A DNA stretch of 48,597 bases from Gammaproteobacteria bacterium (GTDB lineage: Bacteria > Pseudomonadota > Gammaproteobacteria > UBA6429 > Thiohalophilaceae). Below the pieces are notes generated by a model that was given only the letters and a program-made list of their open reading frames with translations, made no database searches and had not been told where the DNA came from. The stretch is from positions 1 to 48,597 of the forward strand of contig JAHECZ010000020.1 of NCBI GenBank assembly GCA_024641475.1, read 5' to 3'. The position numbers and the translations under genes were made by a program. Of the stretch, positions 27,293-36,410 are shown piece by piece (position 1 is the first letter of the stretch; each line of letters opens with the position of its first letter).

Positions 27293-27898
27293 CTACTCAT
27301 AGTGGCGCATCTGGCCGATCACCACACCCTGGATTTGTACTCGTTCAGCACTAAAATTCATTGGTGCGAGTGATGCATTAGCCGGGATTAACTGAATGTT
27401 ACTGCTGTTTTGGCGTTTATAGCGTTTTAAAGTAGCTTCTTCGTTATCGATTAATGCCACCACGATGTCGCCGTCACTTGCCGTATCCTGGCGCCGGATA
27501 ATTACGACATCACCATCAAGAATTCCCGCATCGATCATGGAGTCCCCCTTTACTTCCAGTGCAAAACGATCGGCCTGTAACCAGTCACCAAAATTGATTT
27601 CATCGCGCTGGGGAATGGCTTCAATGGGCCGGCCGGCAGCAATTCGACCCGCCAGGGGCAGGGCAGGGTGGGGTGGGGAATTAGCAGATCGAATGCCGCG
27701 CCAGCCGCGCTCGGTATGGAGCAGATGACCTTTACTGATCAGTGCCTGTACATAACGGTGTACTGTCCCCTTGGAGCGGATGCCCACGGCAGTGCCGATT
27801 TCTCGGAGGGTGGGTGAGTGGCCATGCCGCAAATTGAAACTCCGGATATAGCCCAGAATTTTCTGCTCGGTCAGGGTAAGTCCGTTAATGTTCTCCAT
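27293..27898 (-). CDS. lexA: LexA repressor
   Basis: 201 residues, close to the 202 of E. coli. A winged helix-turn-helix occupies residues 1-70. The self-cleavage bond is A88-G89 (RIAAGRP), the catalytic serine is S120 (VKGDSMIDAG) and lysine K158 (EEATLKRY), so SOS autocleavage should work. The recognition helix region RSKGTVHRYVQAL differs clearly from the SPNAAEEHLKAL of E. coli, in agreement with the unusual half-sites just upstream. It is transcribed alone, convergent to the Tat-coupled membrane protein. Confidence 0.95.
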   Translation of the reverse strand: MENINGLTLTEQKILGYIRSFNLRHGHSPTLREIGTAVGIRSKGTVHRYVQALISKGHLLHTERGWRGIRSANSPPHPALPLAGRIAAGRPIEAIPQRDEINFGDWLQADRFALEVKGDSMIDAGILDGDVVIIRRQDTASDGDIVVALIDNEEATLKRYKRQNSSNIQLIPANASLAPMNFSAERVQIQGVVIGQMRHYE

Positions 27899-27900
27899 AC

Positions 27901-27930
27901 GTTCTCAATCATAGAGAACCTTTAGAGAAC
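27901..27930 (-). promoter_or_regulatory. Candidate LexA operator with GAGAAC half-sites
   Basis: GTTCTC (27901-27906), GAGAAC (27914-27919) and GAGAAC (27925-27930) lie directly before the lexA ATG. The last two contain GAAC-N7-GAAC, the form of the alphaproteobacterial SOS box, and the first two form an inverted repeat with a seven-base gap. The E. coli-type CTGT-N8-ACAG site is not present here. Autoregulation is inferred. Confidence 0.65.
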
Positions 27931-28036
27931 TTGCAAGTCAGGAAGCCGTTTATTTTTACCATGCTTTACCCATGGGCAGGTCAATTGCGCGAGAGTATCG
28001 TAGCGGCCAATCGAATTTCAAATTGGGAGAATCAAT

Positions 28037-28363
28037 ATGATAAAGGGTGTATTAGTTGGGCTGATGTTGGCGGTAGCCGCCACCACCATGGCATATGGCA
28101 AAGACGATGCAGCCTCGGCAAAGCAGGCAACGCCACAGGAGCGGCAACGTATGGCGGAATGCCATAAGCAAGCCACGACCCGTAAACTCAAAGGAGCAAC
28201 GCGCGCTAAATTTGTGCAGGAATGCATGCATCAGAAGTCGCTGGATAAAAAAGCCGATCAACGCGCCAAGATGAAGGAATGTGATGCCAAGGCGGTGGAT
28301 AAAAAGCTGAAAGACGAAGCTCGGCGTACGTTCATGACAGATTGCATGATGCCTGGTAAATAA
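28037..28363 (+). CDS. psiF: PsiF-repeat periplasmic protein
   Basis: 108 residues with a signal peptide ending TMAYG-KDD or near it. Two PsiF repeats follow, each with a cysteine pair about 20 residues apart (MAECHKQATTRKLKGATRAKFVQECM and MKECDAKAVDKKLKDEARRTFMTDCM read as repeats). E. coli psiF is induced by phosphate starvation; the molecular role is unknown. A GGGAG ribosome site precedes the ATG. No Pho box was recognised upstream. Confidence 0.88.
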   Translation: MIKGVLVGLMLAVAATTMAYGKDDAASAKQATPQERQRMAECHKQATTRKLKGATRAKFVQECMHQKSLDKKADQRAKMKECDAKAVDKKLKDEARRTFMTDCMMPGK

Positions 28364-28542
28364 TGAATTGCCGTTAACTGCAACTCTATACAGCAGATGC
28401 ACAGGGATGTGCTCACTACGTCAGTGAATTCTTACAACAGTTTCAGCGTCGCCCGACAGACCTGTCGCTCGTATATTCCCTAATCTGTAAATGTGACATA
28501 GGCAGTTTTGCCGGCATAAATACAATGATGAGGGTAAGAAAT

Positions 28543-28782
28543 ATGTTAACGCGTAATCGATATAATGAATCCGGCGCGGTGCCATTCCGTACCGGGCGAT
28601 TTTATAGCGTGGATGGTGCGTGGTGGTTTGCAATTCGGCGCGGGCCGGATCAGGGACCATATACGAACAAGTCGATGGCAAAACAAGGCTTGATTGAATT
28701 TCTGAATGATCAGTTTGCGTTTGATAAATTCCTGAATAGCAAAACACATCTGCAGAGCGGTAATGGTAGTCAGTTTGCCTGA
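28543..28782 (+). CDS. Small conserved protein, DUF6316-like
   Basis: About 79 residues. The core PFRTGRFYSVDGAWWFAIRRGPDQGPY followed by a helix (KSMAKQGLIEFLNDQFAF) resembles a small gammaproteobacterial domain named DUF6316, recalled rather than searched. No signal peptide or membrane helix. The ATG at 28543 is preferred over 28525 because GAGGGTAAG lies at suitable distance. Function unknown. Confidence 0.65.
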   Translation: MLTRNRYNESGAVPFRTGRFYSVDGAWWFAIRRGPDQGPYTNKSMAKQGLIEFLNDQFAFDKFLNSKTHLQSGNGSQFA

Positions 28783-28803
28783 GCTTATAGATAGGTATTA
28801 GCT

Positions 28804-30552
28804 TTACAAGCTGGTCCAAACCTTGGCAAAGCGGTCTGTTGCGGCAACAGCCGGCGACGAAGTAACTGCAGCTGGTTCAGTTTCCGGAATGTGATTTAAA
28901 TGAATGTGAAAAGCATTACCCTGCATCGTGCCCTGTAACGTTGCGTCAAACACAAAGTTGTGTTGTTGACCGTTGTACTCCATTGACAAGCTGCGGCCCT
29001 CCAGATTAGTGGGCAGGGAAGGCATAAATAGCGTCAGGCCGCGCTCCTGTTCACCAACCAGCGCACGAATAGGTTGAGTCTGCGATTGGCCAGTGTCCAG
29101 ATGGAGCTGTGCCTGATCAACGCGGTTACATAAACGTTTAACACCGGCACGGATCGGGCCGGTGACCGGGCAGATCATCCAGCGTATTTCGCCTAATAGC
29201 CATTGGCCATTTTTACCACGCAATGAAATAAGTTCACCTGTTTGTAAATTCTGGATGCTTTCCTGTGGAATGCTAATGCAAAAACCACCTTTGCTGACAT
29301 TTAAAACACGAACTTCCAGGTAGCTGTATGCTTTAAGACTGATACTTTCAGTCCACGAAGGAGGCGGAGCGTCTGGCTCGAAAAATGCGGTTTCCCAAAC
29401 ATCGTGTGTGCCATCTCGATCAGTATGAAATGTGGCGGTATCCAGGCTGTTTGGTGTGCGCTTGCCTGCTGCCGTATCAAAAGAAAAACGTGATGAGGAT
29501 TGAGAATTGTTAGTCGTCGTCGTGACAGGTTGAATTTTGTTGCGGCCTTCTGCAAGCAAATAATGTATAGCACTCATGCCAATCGCCAATTCTGCCTGGC
29601 CTGCCATCGGACGGCGTTCGCCATCACGGATGGGTGGACGACCCCATGTATTGAGTAAGAGCAACAGTGTCCGGCGGTCCGTTGCTTCTTCATGCCAGAA
29701 GGCACGCTTCGTTGTGTCTGCAGCAGTGTGTGCCAGTTGGGTTTTGATGTGGTCAATCAATGGTGCAACATCAAAGTATTGCATTTGTAAATTGTGCGCA
29801 GACAATACCTGATTATCGGCCATCAGGCCTGGCGATATATCGGTATCGCCCAGATAAGCATAAACGTGGGTAGAATTTTCCGGCCGTTGGTGGGATAAAG
29901 AGGTGAAGGTTGGCCAACGATCCATGTCATTGAGTACAGTGTGTAACTCGGTTAAGCGAAACAGGTTCGGTGAGAGCAGGCTGATGAGGAGTAATTTTTT
30001 GTACTCATTTTCAAGTGTTGTTTTTACACCTGGCCTGGATAGTGACGCGACCTTGCTATCCAGCAATTCATATTTCTCAATCAGTTGATAAAGCCAATAA
30101 AGCTGCTGCCATGTGCCACGGGGAAAAGGCAGGTACAATAATCGATAGTTACACAGCATTAAGCTTTGATAAAACAAAATACGATGCACGGCAGTCGTGA
30201 CCACTTTTTTCCAGCCAAACAATACCAGCTCAATACTGGAAGAGATAACCCGTTGGTAGCCTTCGATGGATTGGAGCAGTAGTTGGCCATAAAGGCTGGC
30301 TATTTTGCGGCGCTTTTCGGTAAGCGGGAGGGGTTTGCCAGCATAGTGTTTGTGTAATTCCGGTAAAATCTGATTTAATGGCTGGGATACACACTCAAGA
30401 AAATGAAAAAGGTTTTTTACCGGGAGATCATCTTGCAGATTGACGTTGCGTAAAGCCGAATATACCTGGCGCGCTGTTTCGCCCACGCTGGCAAGCGGTA
30501 AATCTTCCAGCCATTTATCTACACTGGCGGGGCGGGTGTCAAAAAGATCCAT
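28804..30552 (-). CDS. PilZ-like domain protein with long helical N-terminal region
   Basis: 582 residues. The first 330 or so are helical and leucine-rich with no recognised domain. Residues about 410-510 contain YLEVRVLNVSKGGFCISIP, which carries the N-x-S-x-x-G motif of PilZ domains; the R-x-x-x-R motif that binds cyclic-di-GMP is not evident, so binding is uncertain. A Ser/Thr-rich, proline-containing linker lies at about 340-400. No signal peptide or membrane helix, so it is cytosolic. It is a single gene behind a perfect CRP/Vfr site and next to an RpfG/RpfC-like pair, which supports a signalling role. The exact function is unknown. Confidence 0.7.
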   Translation of the reverse strand: MDLFDTRPASVDKWLEDLPLASVGETARQVYSALRNVNLQDDLPVKNLFHFLECVSQPLNQILPELHKHYAGKPLPLTEKRRKIASLYGQLLLQSIEGYQRVISSSIELVLFGWKKVVTTAVHRILFYQSLMLCNYRLLYLPFPRGTWQQLYWLYQLIEKYELLDSKVASLSRPGVKTTLENEYKKLLLISLLSPNLFRLTELHTVLNDMDRWPTFTSLSHQRPENSTHVYAYLGDTDISPGLMADNQVLSAHNLQMQYFDVAPLIDHIKTQLAHTAADTTKRAFWHEEATDRRTLLLLLNTWGRPPIRDGERRPMAGQAELAIGMSAIHYLLAEGRNKIQPVTTTTNNSQSSSRFSFDTAAGKRTPNSLDTATFHTDRDGTHDVWETAFFEPDAPPPSWTESISLKAYSYLEVRVLNVSKGGFCISIPQESIQNLQTGELISLRGKNGQWLLGEIRWMICPVTGPIRAGVKRLCNRVDQAQLHLDTGQSQTQPIRALVGEQERGLTLFMPSLPTNLEGRSLSMEYNGQQHNFVFDATLQGTMQGNAFHIHLNHIPETEPAAVTSSPAVAATDRFAKVWTSL

Positions 30553-30697
30553 ATAGTCACTGCATTTGTAAATTAAGTTGTGTTGTTACAGCAATAAACC
30601 TGCCAATGCGCACAGTAACTTGAAAAAAATGTCACTACTGGGCGTGTATAAAATCCAGGCTGCATATTTAAAACCCTTAATTTTATTCAAGGTTTTT

Positions 30698-30713
30698 TGT
30701 GATACAGCTCACA
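30698..30713 (-). promoter_or_regulatory. Perfect CRP/Vfr-type site
   Basis: TGTGA-TACAGC-TCACA is an exact match to TGTGA-N6-TCACA. It lies about 150 bases before the PilZ-like gene and 120 bases past the end of the kinase gene, so the PilZ-like gene is the probable target. Confidence 0.75.
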
Positions 30714-30832
30714 GTTTAGTCTAATTTCTAGTTACTGTGATATGTGCGTGAAACAATGCAGCTTGGATGAATTTGTGTCAATTGAGGGAATACCCCATAT
30801 TTTCAACAATTTAGATGTAACGAGACTTATTC

Positions 30833-33016
30833 TCAAGATTTAACGGATGTGGGAGCTAAAACGTCATTGTGAAAGGTGCGTAGTGTTGAGTAATAATTTG
30901 ATTTTATATGTCCATAATAGTTATTAGTGCACTCATTCAGATAATCAATAACATGAAGAAGTGTTTCATCGAGTCCAAAATTATTGCAGGCAATGATCTG
31001 ATCGCAGCGATTGGAGACAATGCGGTGGAGGCGTGCATCGGCGGCATCGGAAAGCAAACAAATAATTCGAAATGACTGATTACTACGCTGTAACGAGAGC
31101 GTTTTTAATGACCGAATCTTTTGTATATTGGGGGTTGTTAAATCCATTAACAAAATATTGTATCCGGCTAAACCGTCAGGCGCAGGATTAAAGTGAGCTA
31201 AATCAACATGATTGGTATGTACATGAATCGCGTGGCACACTTTATCCAAAGCAGTATAAAAACGTTGGTTATCGCTAACTACAAGCATTCGATTATTTAT
31301 GGTTCTGCGTAGTTGCGTGATGATGGTTGTTGCTAATGCATCCATATCCAGAGGTAGGTTGAGACAAACTGTCGCATTGCTAACTTCATCGGTAGCAAAT
31401 TGATCTTTCATGGCTAGCAATACTATTGGAATAGTAGCGATTGCCAACTCCGCATTTAATTCCTGAATACGCTTGATGTCGTTGTGTTGTGCCGTACGCA
31501 TATCAAGCACGATTAAATCCGGTATTTTGGTGTGAATTTCCAGAAGCGATTTGGCGACTGATGATGCAAAGATAAGTTGCAAGTCCAGAGCTGAAAAATA
31601 TTTTTCTATTATTCTGCAATCTGCTGGTTCTGAAATGATCATAAGTATCTGGCTGATTTTGCCCCGACGCTCTGCTGATGGCGTAGTAATATTTTTTAAT
31701 TGGTTGGCAGCGCGAATATGAATTTTTGAGTTAGTTGAATGTTCAGGCCGAAGCTGTATGGTAATTGGCACAGATACGTAAAAGTTTGAACCACAGTCAG
31801 GCTTGCTGGTGACACGAATTGTACCTGCTAATAGTTGAACTATCTGTGCGGTGATCGCCAGGCCAAGACCGGCACCTTCATATTTTCGGGTAGATGAAGA
31901 ATCTGCCTGTTCAAACGGTTTGAATAAATGTGGTATAGCGTCTGGTTCAATCCCAATGCCAGTATCGCTCACTATGATATCGAGCCAGGTGGTGCGGTCA
32001 ATGTGGATTGATGTATTTATGGATAATGAAATCTGCCCCTGATTGGTAAATTTATTTGCATTATTAACTAAATGTAGCAAGGCATTATGTAGCAGTAGTT
32101 GATCGGTATTAACCATGGCAATGTCAGCCAGATATTGCACACGGAAATCATTCTGTTTTAACAGTAAAGCAGGTTGAACAGTGTTAGCAATAGAACTGAT
32201 GATATCCGGCAAGTAAAAGGATTCGTGTGTGGCGGAGATTTTACCCGCTTCCAACCTGGATAGTTCCAGCATGGAATTGATGGAAGTTAATAAATGTTGT
32301 GCTGCATTGTGAATTTTCTGCAGATCTGTAGCAAGTGCAATATTTTTGTGTTTGGTGGCGTCATCAGTCAGCATTTCACTATAACCAAGTATTGCAGATA
32401 AGGGAGTGCGTAGTTCGTGGCTCATATTGGCCAGAAATTGACTTTTAACTTTATTGGCATGATGGGACTGTTGCAATGCAATCTGTAGATTGTTGAGTAA
32501 CTTTACAAAATACACCGGTAGTAACGTCATCCAAAAAAGATTGCCTAGTCCAAGAATGAGTTTATCGTGCCAGTAATGGCTGAAAGCGATAACCAGTGAA
32601 AAACACAGAACGGTCAATAAATTTGCTGCAACCAGATAGTTCCGGCCATAGCGCAGGCCATTGGCAATCGTAATCCATACATAACCACCGAGGAAGGGAA
32701 GCGCCAGCTCATCAGCTAACAACAGACCCAGAGAAATGACAGCGCAGTCAACGACCAGGGTGAGTATGCGGCGGACCGTATAGGGACCTGGCCAGCGATA
32801 ATTACTAAGCAAAAGAACGATGCTATAGAGTAAAAAAGAAAGCGATAAAATCAGGGTAAGCTGATGTTGCAGGGAAACGAGAGCGGTTACATATCCTGAG
32901 AAAAAGACATAGAGGAAGACAATGGTTGCCATGCCAACATGAATTAACGCTGCACTGGTATCGACATCCTTGCCGAACATGGAAGTTATGCTAATGGCCC
33001 GTCTTGTGGCTGACAT
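30833..33016 (-). CDS. RpfC-like membrane histidine kinase with two degenerate receiver domains
   Basis: About 727 residues from ATG 33016; a TTG at 33061 overlapping the upstream gene is possible. Five to six transmembrane helices (about 15-180) include GGYVWITIANGLRYGRNYL, as in RpfC-type sensors of diffusible fatty acids. Then come a HisKA domain (SQFLANMSHELRTPLSAIL, phospho-His in SHELRTP) and an ATPase domain with N-box LVNNANKF and G-boxes. The C-terminal 250 residues hold two receiver-like folds: the first keeps LIVLDM but lacks the acidic pair and the lysine (VCLNLPLD), the second keeps only ILLMDL. No HPt domain. Its partner is the adjacent RpfG-like regulator. The ligand is unproven and no rpfF is in the window. 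Confidence 0.85.
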   Translation of the reverse strand: MSATRRAISITSMFGKDVDTSAALIHVGMATIVFLYVFFSGYVTALVSLQHQLTLILSLSFLLYSIVLLLSNYRWPGPYTVRRILTLVVDCAVISLGLLLADELALPFLGGYVWITIANGLRYGRNYLVAANLLTVLCFSLVIAFSHYWHDKLILGLGNLFWMTLLPVYFVKLLNNLQIALQQSHHANKVKSQFLANMSHELRTPLSAILGYSEMLTDDATKHKNIALATDLQKIHNAAQHLLTSINSMLELSRLEAGKISATHESFYLPDIISSIANTVQPALLLKQNDFRVQYLADIAMVNTDQLLLHNALLHLVNNANKFTNQGQISLSINTSIHIDRTTWLDIIVSDTGIGIEPDAIPHLFKPFEQADSSSTRKYEGAGLGLAITAQIVQLLAGTIRVTSKPDCGSNFYVSVPITIQLRPEHSTNSKIHIRAANQLKNITTPSAERRGKISQILMIISEPADCRIIEKYFSALDLQLIFASSVAKSLLEIHTKIPDLIVLDMRTAQHNDIKRIQELNAELAIATIPIVLLAMKDQFATDEVSNATVCLNLPLDMDALATTIITQLRRTINNRMLVVSDNQRFYTALDKVCHAIHVHTNHVDLAHFNPAPDGLAGYNILLMDLTTPNIQKIRSLKTLSLQRSNQSFRIICLLSDAADARLHRIVSNRCDQIIACNNFGLDETLLHVIDYLNECTNNYYGHIKSNYYSTLRTFHNDVLAPTSVKS

Positions 33017-33047
33017 CGACTTGTCGGTGGTCGTGGCTGTGTGTGAA

Positions 33048-34196
33048 TCAGCCTGGAACAATCCGTAAGGGCGGTAGATTGCGCTTTACTTCCTCGTCAT
33101 CACGATATTGTTGTTTGACTTCAATAAAGGTTTGTTCGCAGCGCAGAAAGGCCTGGACGATTTCCGGATCAAAATGTTTGCCCGCGCCCTCCAGAATTAT
33201 CTGGCGGCTTTCGGCGTGTGTAAATGCACGTTTATAGCAACGTTCAGATGTCAGTGCATCGTAAACGTCTGCTAAAGCAAGAATTCGTGCCGATAATGGA
33301 ATGGTGTCACCTTTCAAACCATGCGGATAACCCGAACCATCCCATTTTTCATGGTGTGACTCGGCAATTTCGATTCCCATGCGGATGAAATTATTGCCGG
33401 GATGTTTTGCTGCAACCGCGCGTAAGGTATTGGCACCAATCATGGTGTGGGTGCGCATGATCCGCCACTCATCAGCGGTTAATTTATCAGGCTTGAGCAG
33501 AATATTATCAGGCACGCCGACCTTGCCAATGTCATGTAATGGACTGGCAGCATAAATACAATCGATAAAATCCGGGGTTATCTCCGCAGCAAAATGTTCA
33601 TAGCGCGCCAAATCGGTTGCTATGATTTTACAAAAGATGCGCAGTCGTTCCAGGTGTGCACCGGTTTCCGGATCTTTTGATTCAGCGAGTTTGGAAGTGG
33701 CAAAGATAGCCGCCATTTGTGCAGAGGTAATTTCAACCACTTGTTCAGCGACTTTGATCTTGAGGCGTTCATTGTATTGCTCAAGTTCCTGGCGATAGTG
33801 GCGTTCACTATCGTGCAGACGCTTTTTGCTGAGACTGCTATTCACCCGTGCGCGCAGCAATACTGAATTAATCGGTTTGGGCAGATAATCATCCGCACCG
33901 GCTTCAATGCAACGAACAATCTGCTCTTCCTCATGCAGCGCAGAGGCCATGATGACCGGGATATGTTGTAAGGCAGGATCGGTTTTAATTTTATGCAAAA
34001 CGGTATGCCCATCCATTTCGGGCATCATGACATCCAGGATGACTAAATCCACCTCGAGCTTCTGCATGGTCTGCAATGCCGCAGCGCCAGTTAGCGAGGT
34101 GAGCACGTGGTAACCATCACGCTCCAGACGGCGTTGCAGCATATCCAGGTTCATTGGATTATCGTCGACAATCAGAATTCGCGTCAGCGCAGACAT
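33048..34196 (-). CDS. RpfG-like response regulator with HD-GYP phosphodiesterase domain
   Basis: 382 residues from ATG 34196 (after GGGGA); an ATG at 34214 is less likely. The receiver domain is intact with D11/D12, phospho-acceptor D55 (LVILDVMMPEMDG) and K107 (YLPKPIN). A coiled linker follows (about 120-165), then HD-GYP with ETGAHLERLRIFC, the metal motif HDIGKVGVPD (about 220) and the GYP loop GSGYPHGLKGD. It should hydrolyse cyclic-di-GMP when phosphorylated. It is first in a two-gene unit with the RpfC-like kinase, which overlaps its stop if TTG is used. Confidence 0.92.
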   Translation of the reverse strand: MSALTRILIVDDNPMNLDMLQRRLERDGYHVLTSLTGAAALQTMQKLEVDLVILDVMMPEMDGHTVLHKIKTDPALQHIPVIMASALHEEEQIVRCIEAGADDYLPKPINSVLLRARVNSSLSKKRLHDSERHYRQELEQYNERLKIKVAEQVVEITSAQMAAIFATSKLAESKDPETGAHLERLRIFCKIIATDLARYEHFAAEITPDFIDCIYAASPLHDIGKVGVPDNILLKPDKLTADEWRIMRTHTMIGANTLRAVAAKHPGNNFIRMGIEIAESHHEKWDGSGYPHGLKGDTIPLSARILALADVYDALTSERCYKRAFTHAESRQIILEGAGKHFDPEIVQAFLRCEQTFIEVKQQYRDDEEVKRNLPPLRIVPG

Positions 34197-34300
34197 GGTT
34201 CCCCAGTAAGCCATTTCATTCGGGACGGCAGTCCATTGCTGACAGTCCTCAGCATTAAGTTATCGCCATAACAAGGAGCTACTTTAGGTGGCGAAATTCA

Positions 34301-34309
34301 TGTGGATAA
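34301..34309 (-). promoter_or_regulatory. DnaA box
   Basis: Exact complement of TTATCCACA, in the intergenic region before mnmG. Confidence 0.65.
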
Positions 34310-34434
34310 ATGCTAACCTGTTGTTTAAATTCAGTTATTCCTTATAAATCTGCAATTCGCCGAGCGTTCAGGAAGGCGAGGTGTGATCTGGGACATGAAA
34401 ATGATTAAATGAAAATGAACCGCGAATGGCAATA

Positions 34435-34443
34435 TGTGGATAA
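34435..34443 (-). promoter_or_regulatory. DnaA box
   Basis: Second exact complement of TTATCCACA, one base before the -35 element of the mnmG promoter, where DnaA could also influence mnmG transcription. Confidence 0.65.
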
Positions 34444-34444
34444 A

Positions 34445-34474
34445 TTGGCGCCATCCCAGGGCTCACCGTACAAT
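34445..34474 (+). promoter_or_regulatory. Sigma70-type promoter of mnmG
   Basis: TTGGCG, an 18-base spacer and TACAAT, about 38 bases before the mnmG ATG. It matches consensus at four and five of six positions. Confidence 0.6.
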
Positions 34475-34511
34475 AGCGTCCCCAAGTCGAGTGTCGAATT
34501 CAGGGTAAGTT

Positions 34512-36407
34512 ATGTTCTATCAGGATACGTTTGATGTCATCGTCATCGGTGGTGGCCACGCCGGTACCGAGGCCGCGTTGGCGTCTGCCCGGATGGGCGT
34601 TCGAACCCTGTTATTAACCCACAATATCGAAACGCTCGGACAGATGAGTTGTAACCCGGCAATCGGCGGTATCGGGAAAGGCCATTTAGTAAAAGAAATC
34701 GATGCGCTCGGTGGTTTGATGGCACGCGCAGCCGATCAGGCTGGTATCCAGTTTCGGGTACTCAATGCCAGCAAAGGTCCGGCGGTACGTGCGACACGTG
34801 CGCAAGCTGATCGCGCCCTGTACAAACAGGCGGTTCGCCGCGTGCTGGAATCCACACCAAATCTGACCTTGTTTCAACAAGCCGTTGATGATCTGATCGT
34901 CGAACAGGATCGTGTCACGGGCGTGGTGACACAAATGGGATTAAAGTTCGCAGCGCGTGCCGTGGTATTGACCGTCGGCACTTTTCTGGCAGGACGAATC
35001 CACATCGGTTTGTCGAATTACGAGGGTGGCCGTGCCGGCGATCCGCCTGCCAATGCACTCTCACGCCGGTTGCGGGAATTACCTTTCCGCGTGGCGCGGC
35101 TGAAGACGGGGACGCCACCGCGCATTGACGGCAGAACGATCGACTATTCGCAATTACTATCCCAGCCCAGTGACAATCCATTGCCGGTGTTTTCCTATAT
35201 GGGCAAGGTGGAAGATCACCCCGAACAAATCGTTTGCCATATCACCCATACCACCGAGCAGACCCACGAGATTATTCGCAATGGCCTGGATCGTTCGCCG
35301 ATGTATACCGGTGTGATCGAAGGAGTTGGACCGCGATATTGCCCGTCCATCGAAGACAAAGTCACACGGTTTGCCGATCGAACTTCCCATCAGATTTTCA
35401 TCGAACCCGAAGGTCTGAATACCACTGAGATTTACCCCAATGGTATCTCCACCAGTTTGCCCTTCGATGTGCAATTTAATTTTGTGCGTTCAATAAAAGG
35501 TTTTGCCAGGGCGCACATTACCCGCCCGGGTTATGCGATTGAGTACGATTATTTTGACCCGCGCGATTTGCAGCCCTCCTTACAAACAAAATACCTGCAG
35601 GGACTATTCTTTGCGGGACAAATTAACGGCACAACCGGTTACGAAGAAGCGGCTGCACAAGGCTTGATTGCCGGCATGAACGCCGCGTTATTTACCCAGG
35701 AAAAAGCCGCCTGGACACCACGCCGTGATGAGGCCTATATGGGCGTACTGGTGGATGATTTAATTACGCGCGGCACGACTGAGCCCTATCGTATGTTTAC
35801 TTCACGCGCGGAATACCGTTTATTGCTGCGTGAAGATAATGCCGATCTGCGTTTGACTGAGAAAGGTCATGAGTTGGGCCTGGTTGACGCGTCACGCTGG
35901 CAGGCATATAGCGACAAACGCGAAGCCATTGAACGTGAACGCAGTCGCCTGCAAACTGTCCTGATCCACCCCGAGCGCATCTCGGCCGACGAGTTACAAC
36001 GTGTGTTTGGGCAAACCTTGTCACGCGAGGCGCGCCTGTGGGAATTATTGCGTCGACCTGACATTACTTATCTGGATCTCATGCAACTTCCGGAAACTGG
36101 TCCGGGTATTACCGACCAATGTGTCATTGAACAGCTGGAAATTCAGGCCAAATATGCCGGTTATATTGATCGACAACACGACGAAATCGAACGGCAGCGC
36201 CGTCATGAAGAAACCCTGCTGACCCAGGATTTTCCCTATAGCCAGGTCAATGGGCTATCCAATGAAGTGCGCGAGAAATTGTTACGTATACGGCCCACCA
36301 GCATCGGTCAGGCGGCGCGCATCCCCGGTGTTACACCCGCCGCAATTTCACTGCTGCTCATCCACCTCAAAAAAATGCGCCTGGCTGGCGAACGGCAGCG
36401 CGCCTAA
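34512..36407 (+). CDS. mnmG: tRNA uridine-5-carboxymethylaminomethyl modification enzyme MnmG
   Basis: 631 residues, near the usual 629. It is the FAD-binding partner of MnmE in making cmnm5U at the wobble position of tRNAs. The FAD motif is [20 protein letters not shown] (residues 8-27). The conserved blocks [32 protein letters not shown] and [17 protein letters not shown] are intact, and the C-terminal MnmE-binding helices follow. It is preceded by a recognisable promoter and DnaA boxes. Unlike in many relatives, rsmG is not next but about 9 kb away. Confidence 0.98.
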   Translation: MFYQDTFDVIVIGGGHAGTEAALASARMGVRTLLLTHNIETLGQMSCNPAIGGIGKGHLVKEIDALGGLMARAADQAGIQFRVLNASKGPAVRATRAQADRALYKQAVRRVLESTPNLTLFQQAVDDLIVEQDRVTGVVTQMGLKFAARAVVLTVGTFLAGRIHIGLSNYEGGRAGDPPANALSRRLRELPFRVARLKTGTPPRIDGRTIDYSQLLSQPSDNPLPVFSYMGKVEDHPEQIVCHITHTTEQTHEIIRNGLDRSPMYTGVIEGVGPRYCPSIEDKVTRFADRTSHQIFIEPEGLNTTEIYPNGISTSLPFDVQFNFVRSIKGFARAHITRPGYAIEYDYFDPRDLQPSLQTKYLQGLFFAGQINGTTGYEEAAAQGLIAGMNAALFTQEKAAWTPRRDEAYMGVLVDDLITRGTTEPYRMFTSRAEYRLLLREDNADLRLTEKGHELGLVDASRWQAYSDKREAIERERSRLQTVLIHPERISADELQRVFGQTLSREARLWELLRRPDITYLDLMQLPETGPGITDQCVIEQLEIQAKYAGYIDRQHDEIERQRRHEETLLTQDFPYSQVNGLSNEVREKLLRIRPTSIGQAARIPGVTPAAISLLLIHLKKMRLAGERQRA

Positions 36408-36410
36408 ACA

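Larger units (their letters stand above)
34215..34511. other. Candidate chromosomal replication origin (oriC)
   Basis: Between the divergent RpfG-like gene and mnmG. It holds two perfect DnaA boxes (TGTGGATAA, the complement of TTATCCACA) at 34301-34309 and 34435-34443 in the same orientation, and an AT-rich stretch between them (34321-34350) that could be the unwinding element. E. coli oriC also adjoins mnmG. Gene direction turns here, mostly leftward to the left and rightward to the right. Only two strong boxes were seen, so this is a candidate, not proof. Confidence 0.5.
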
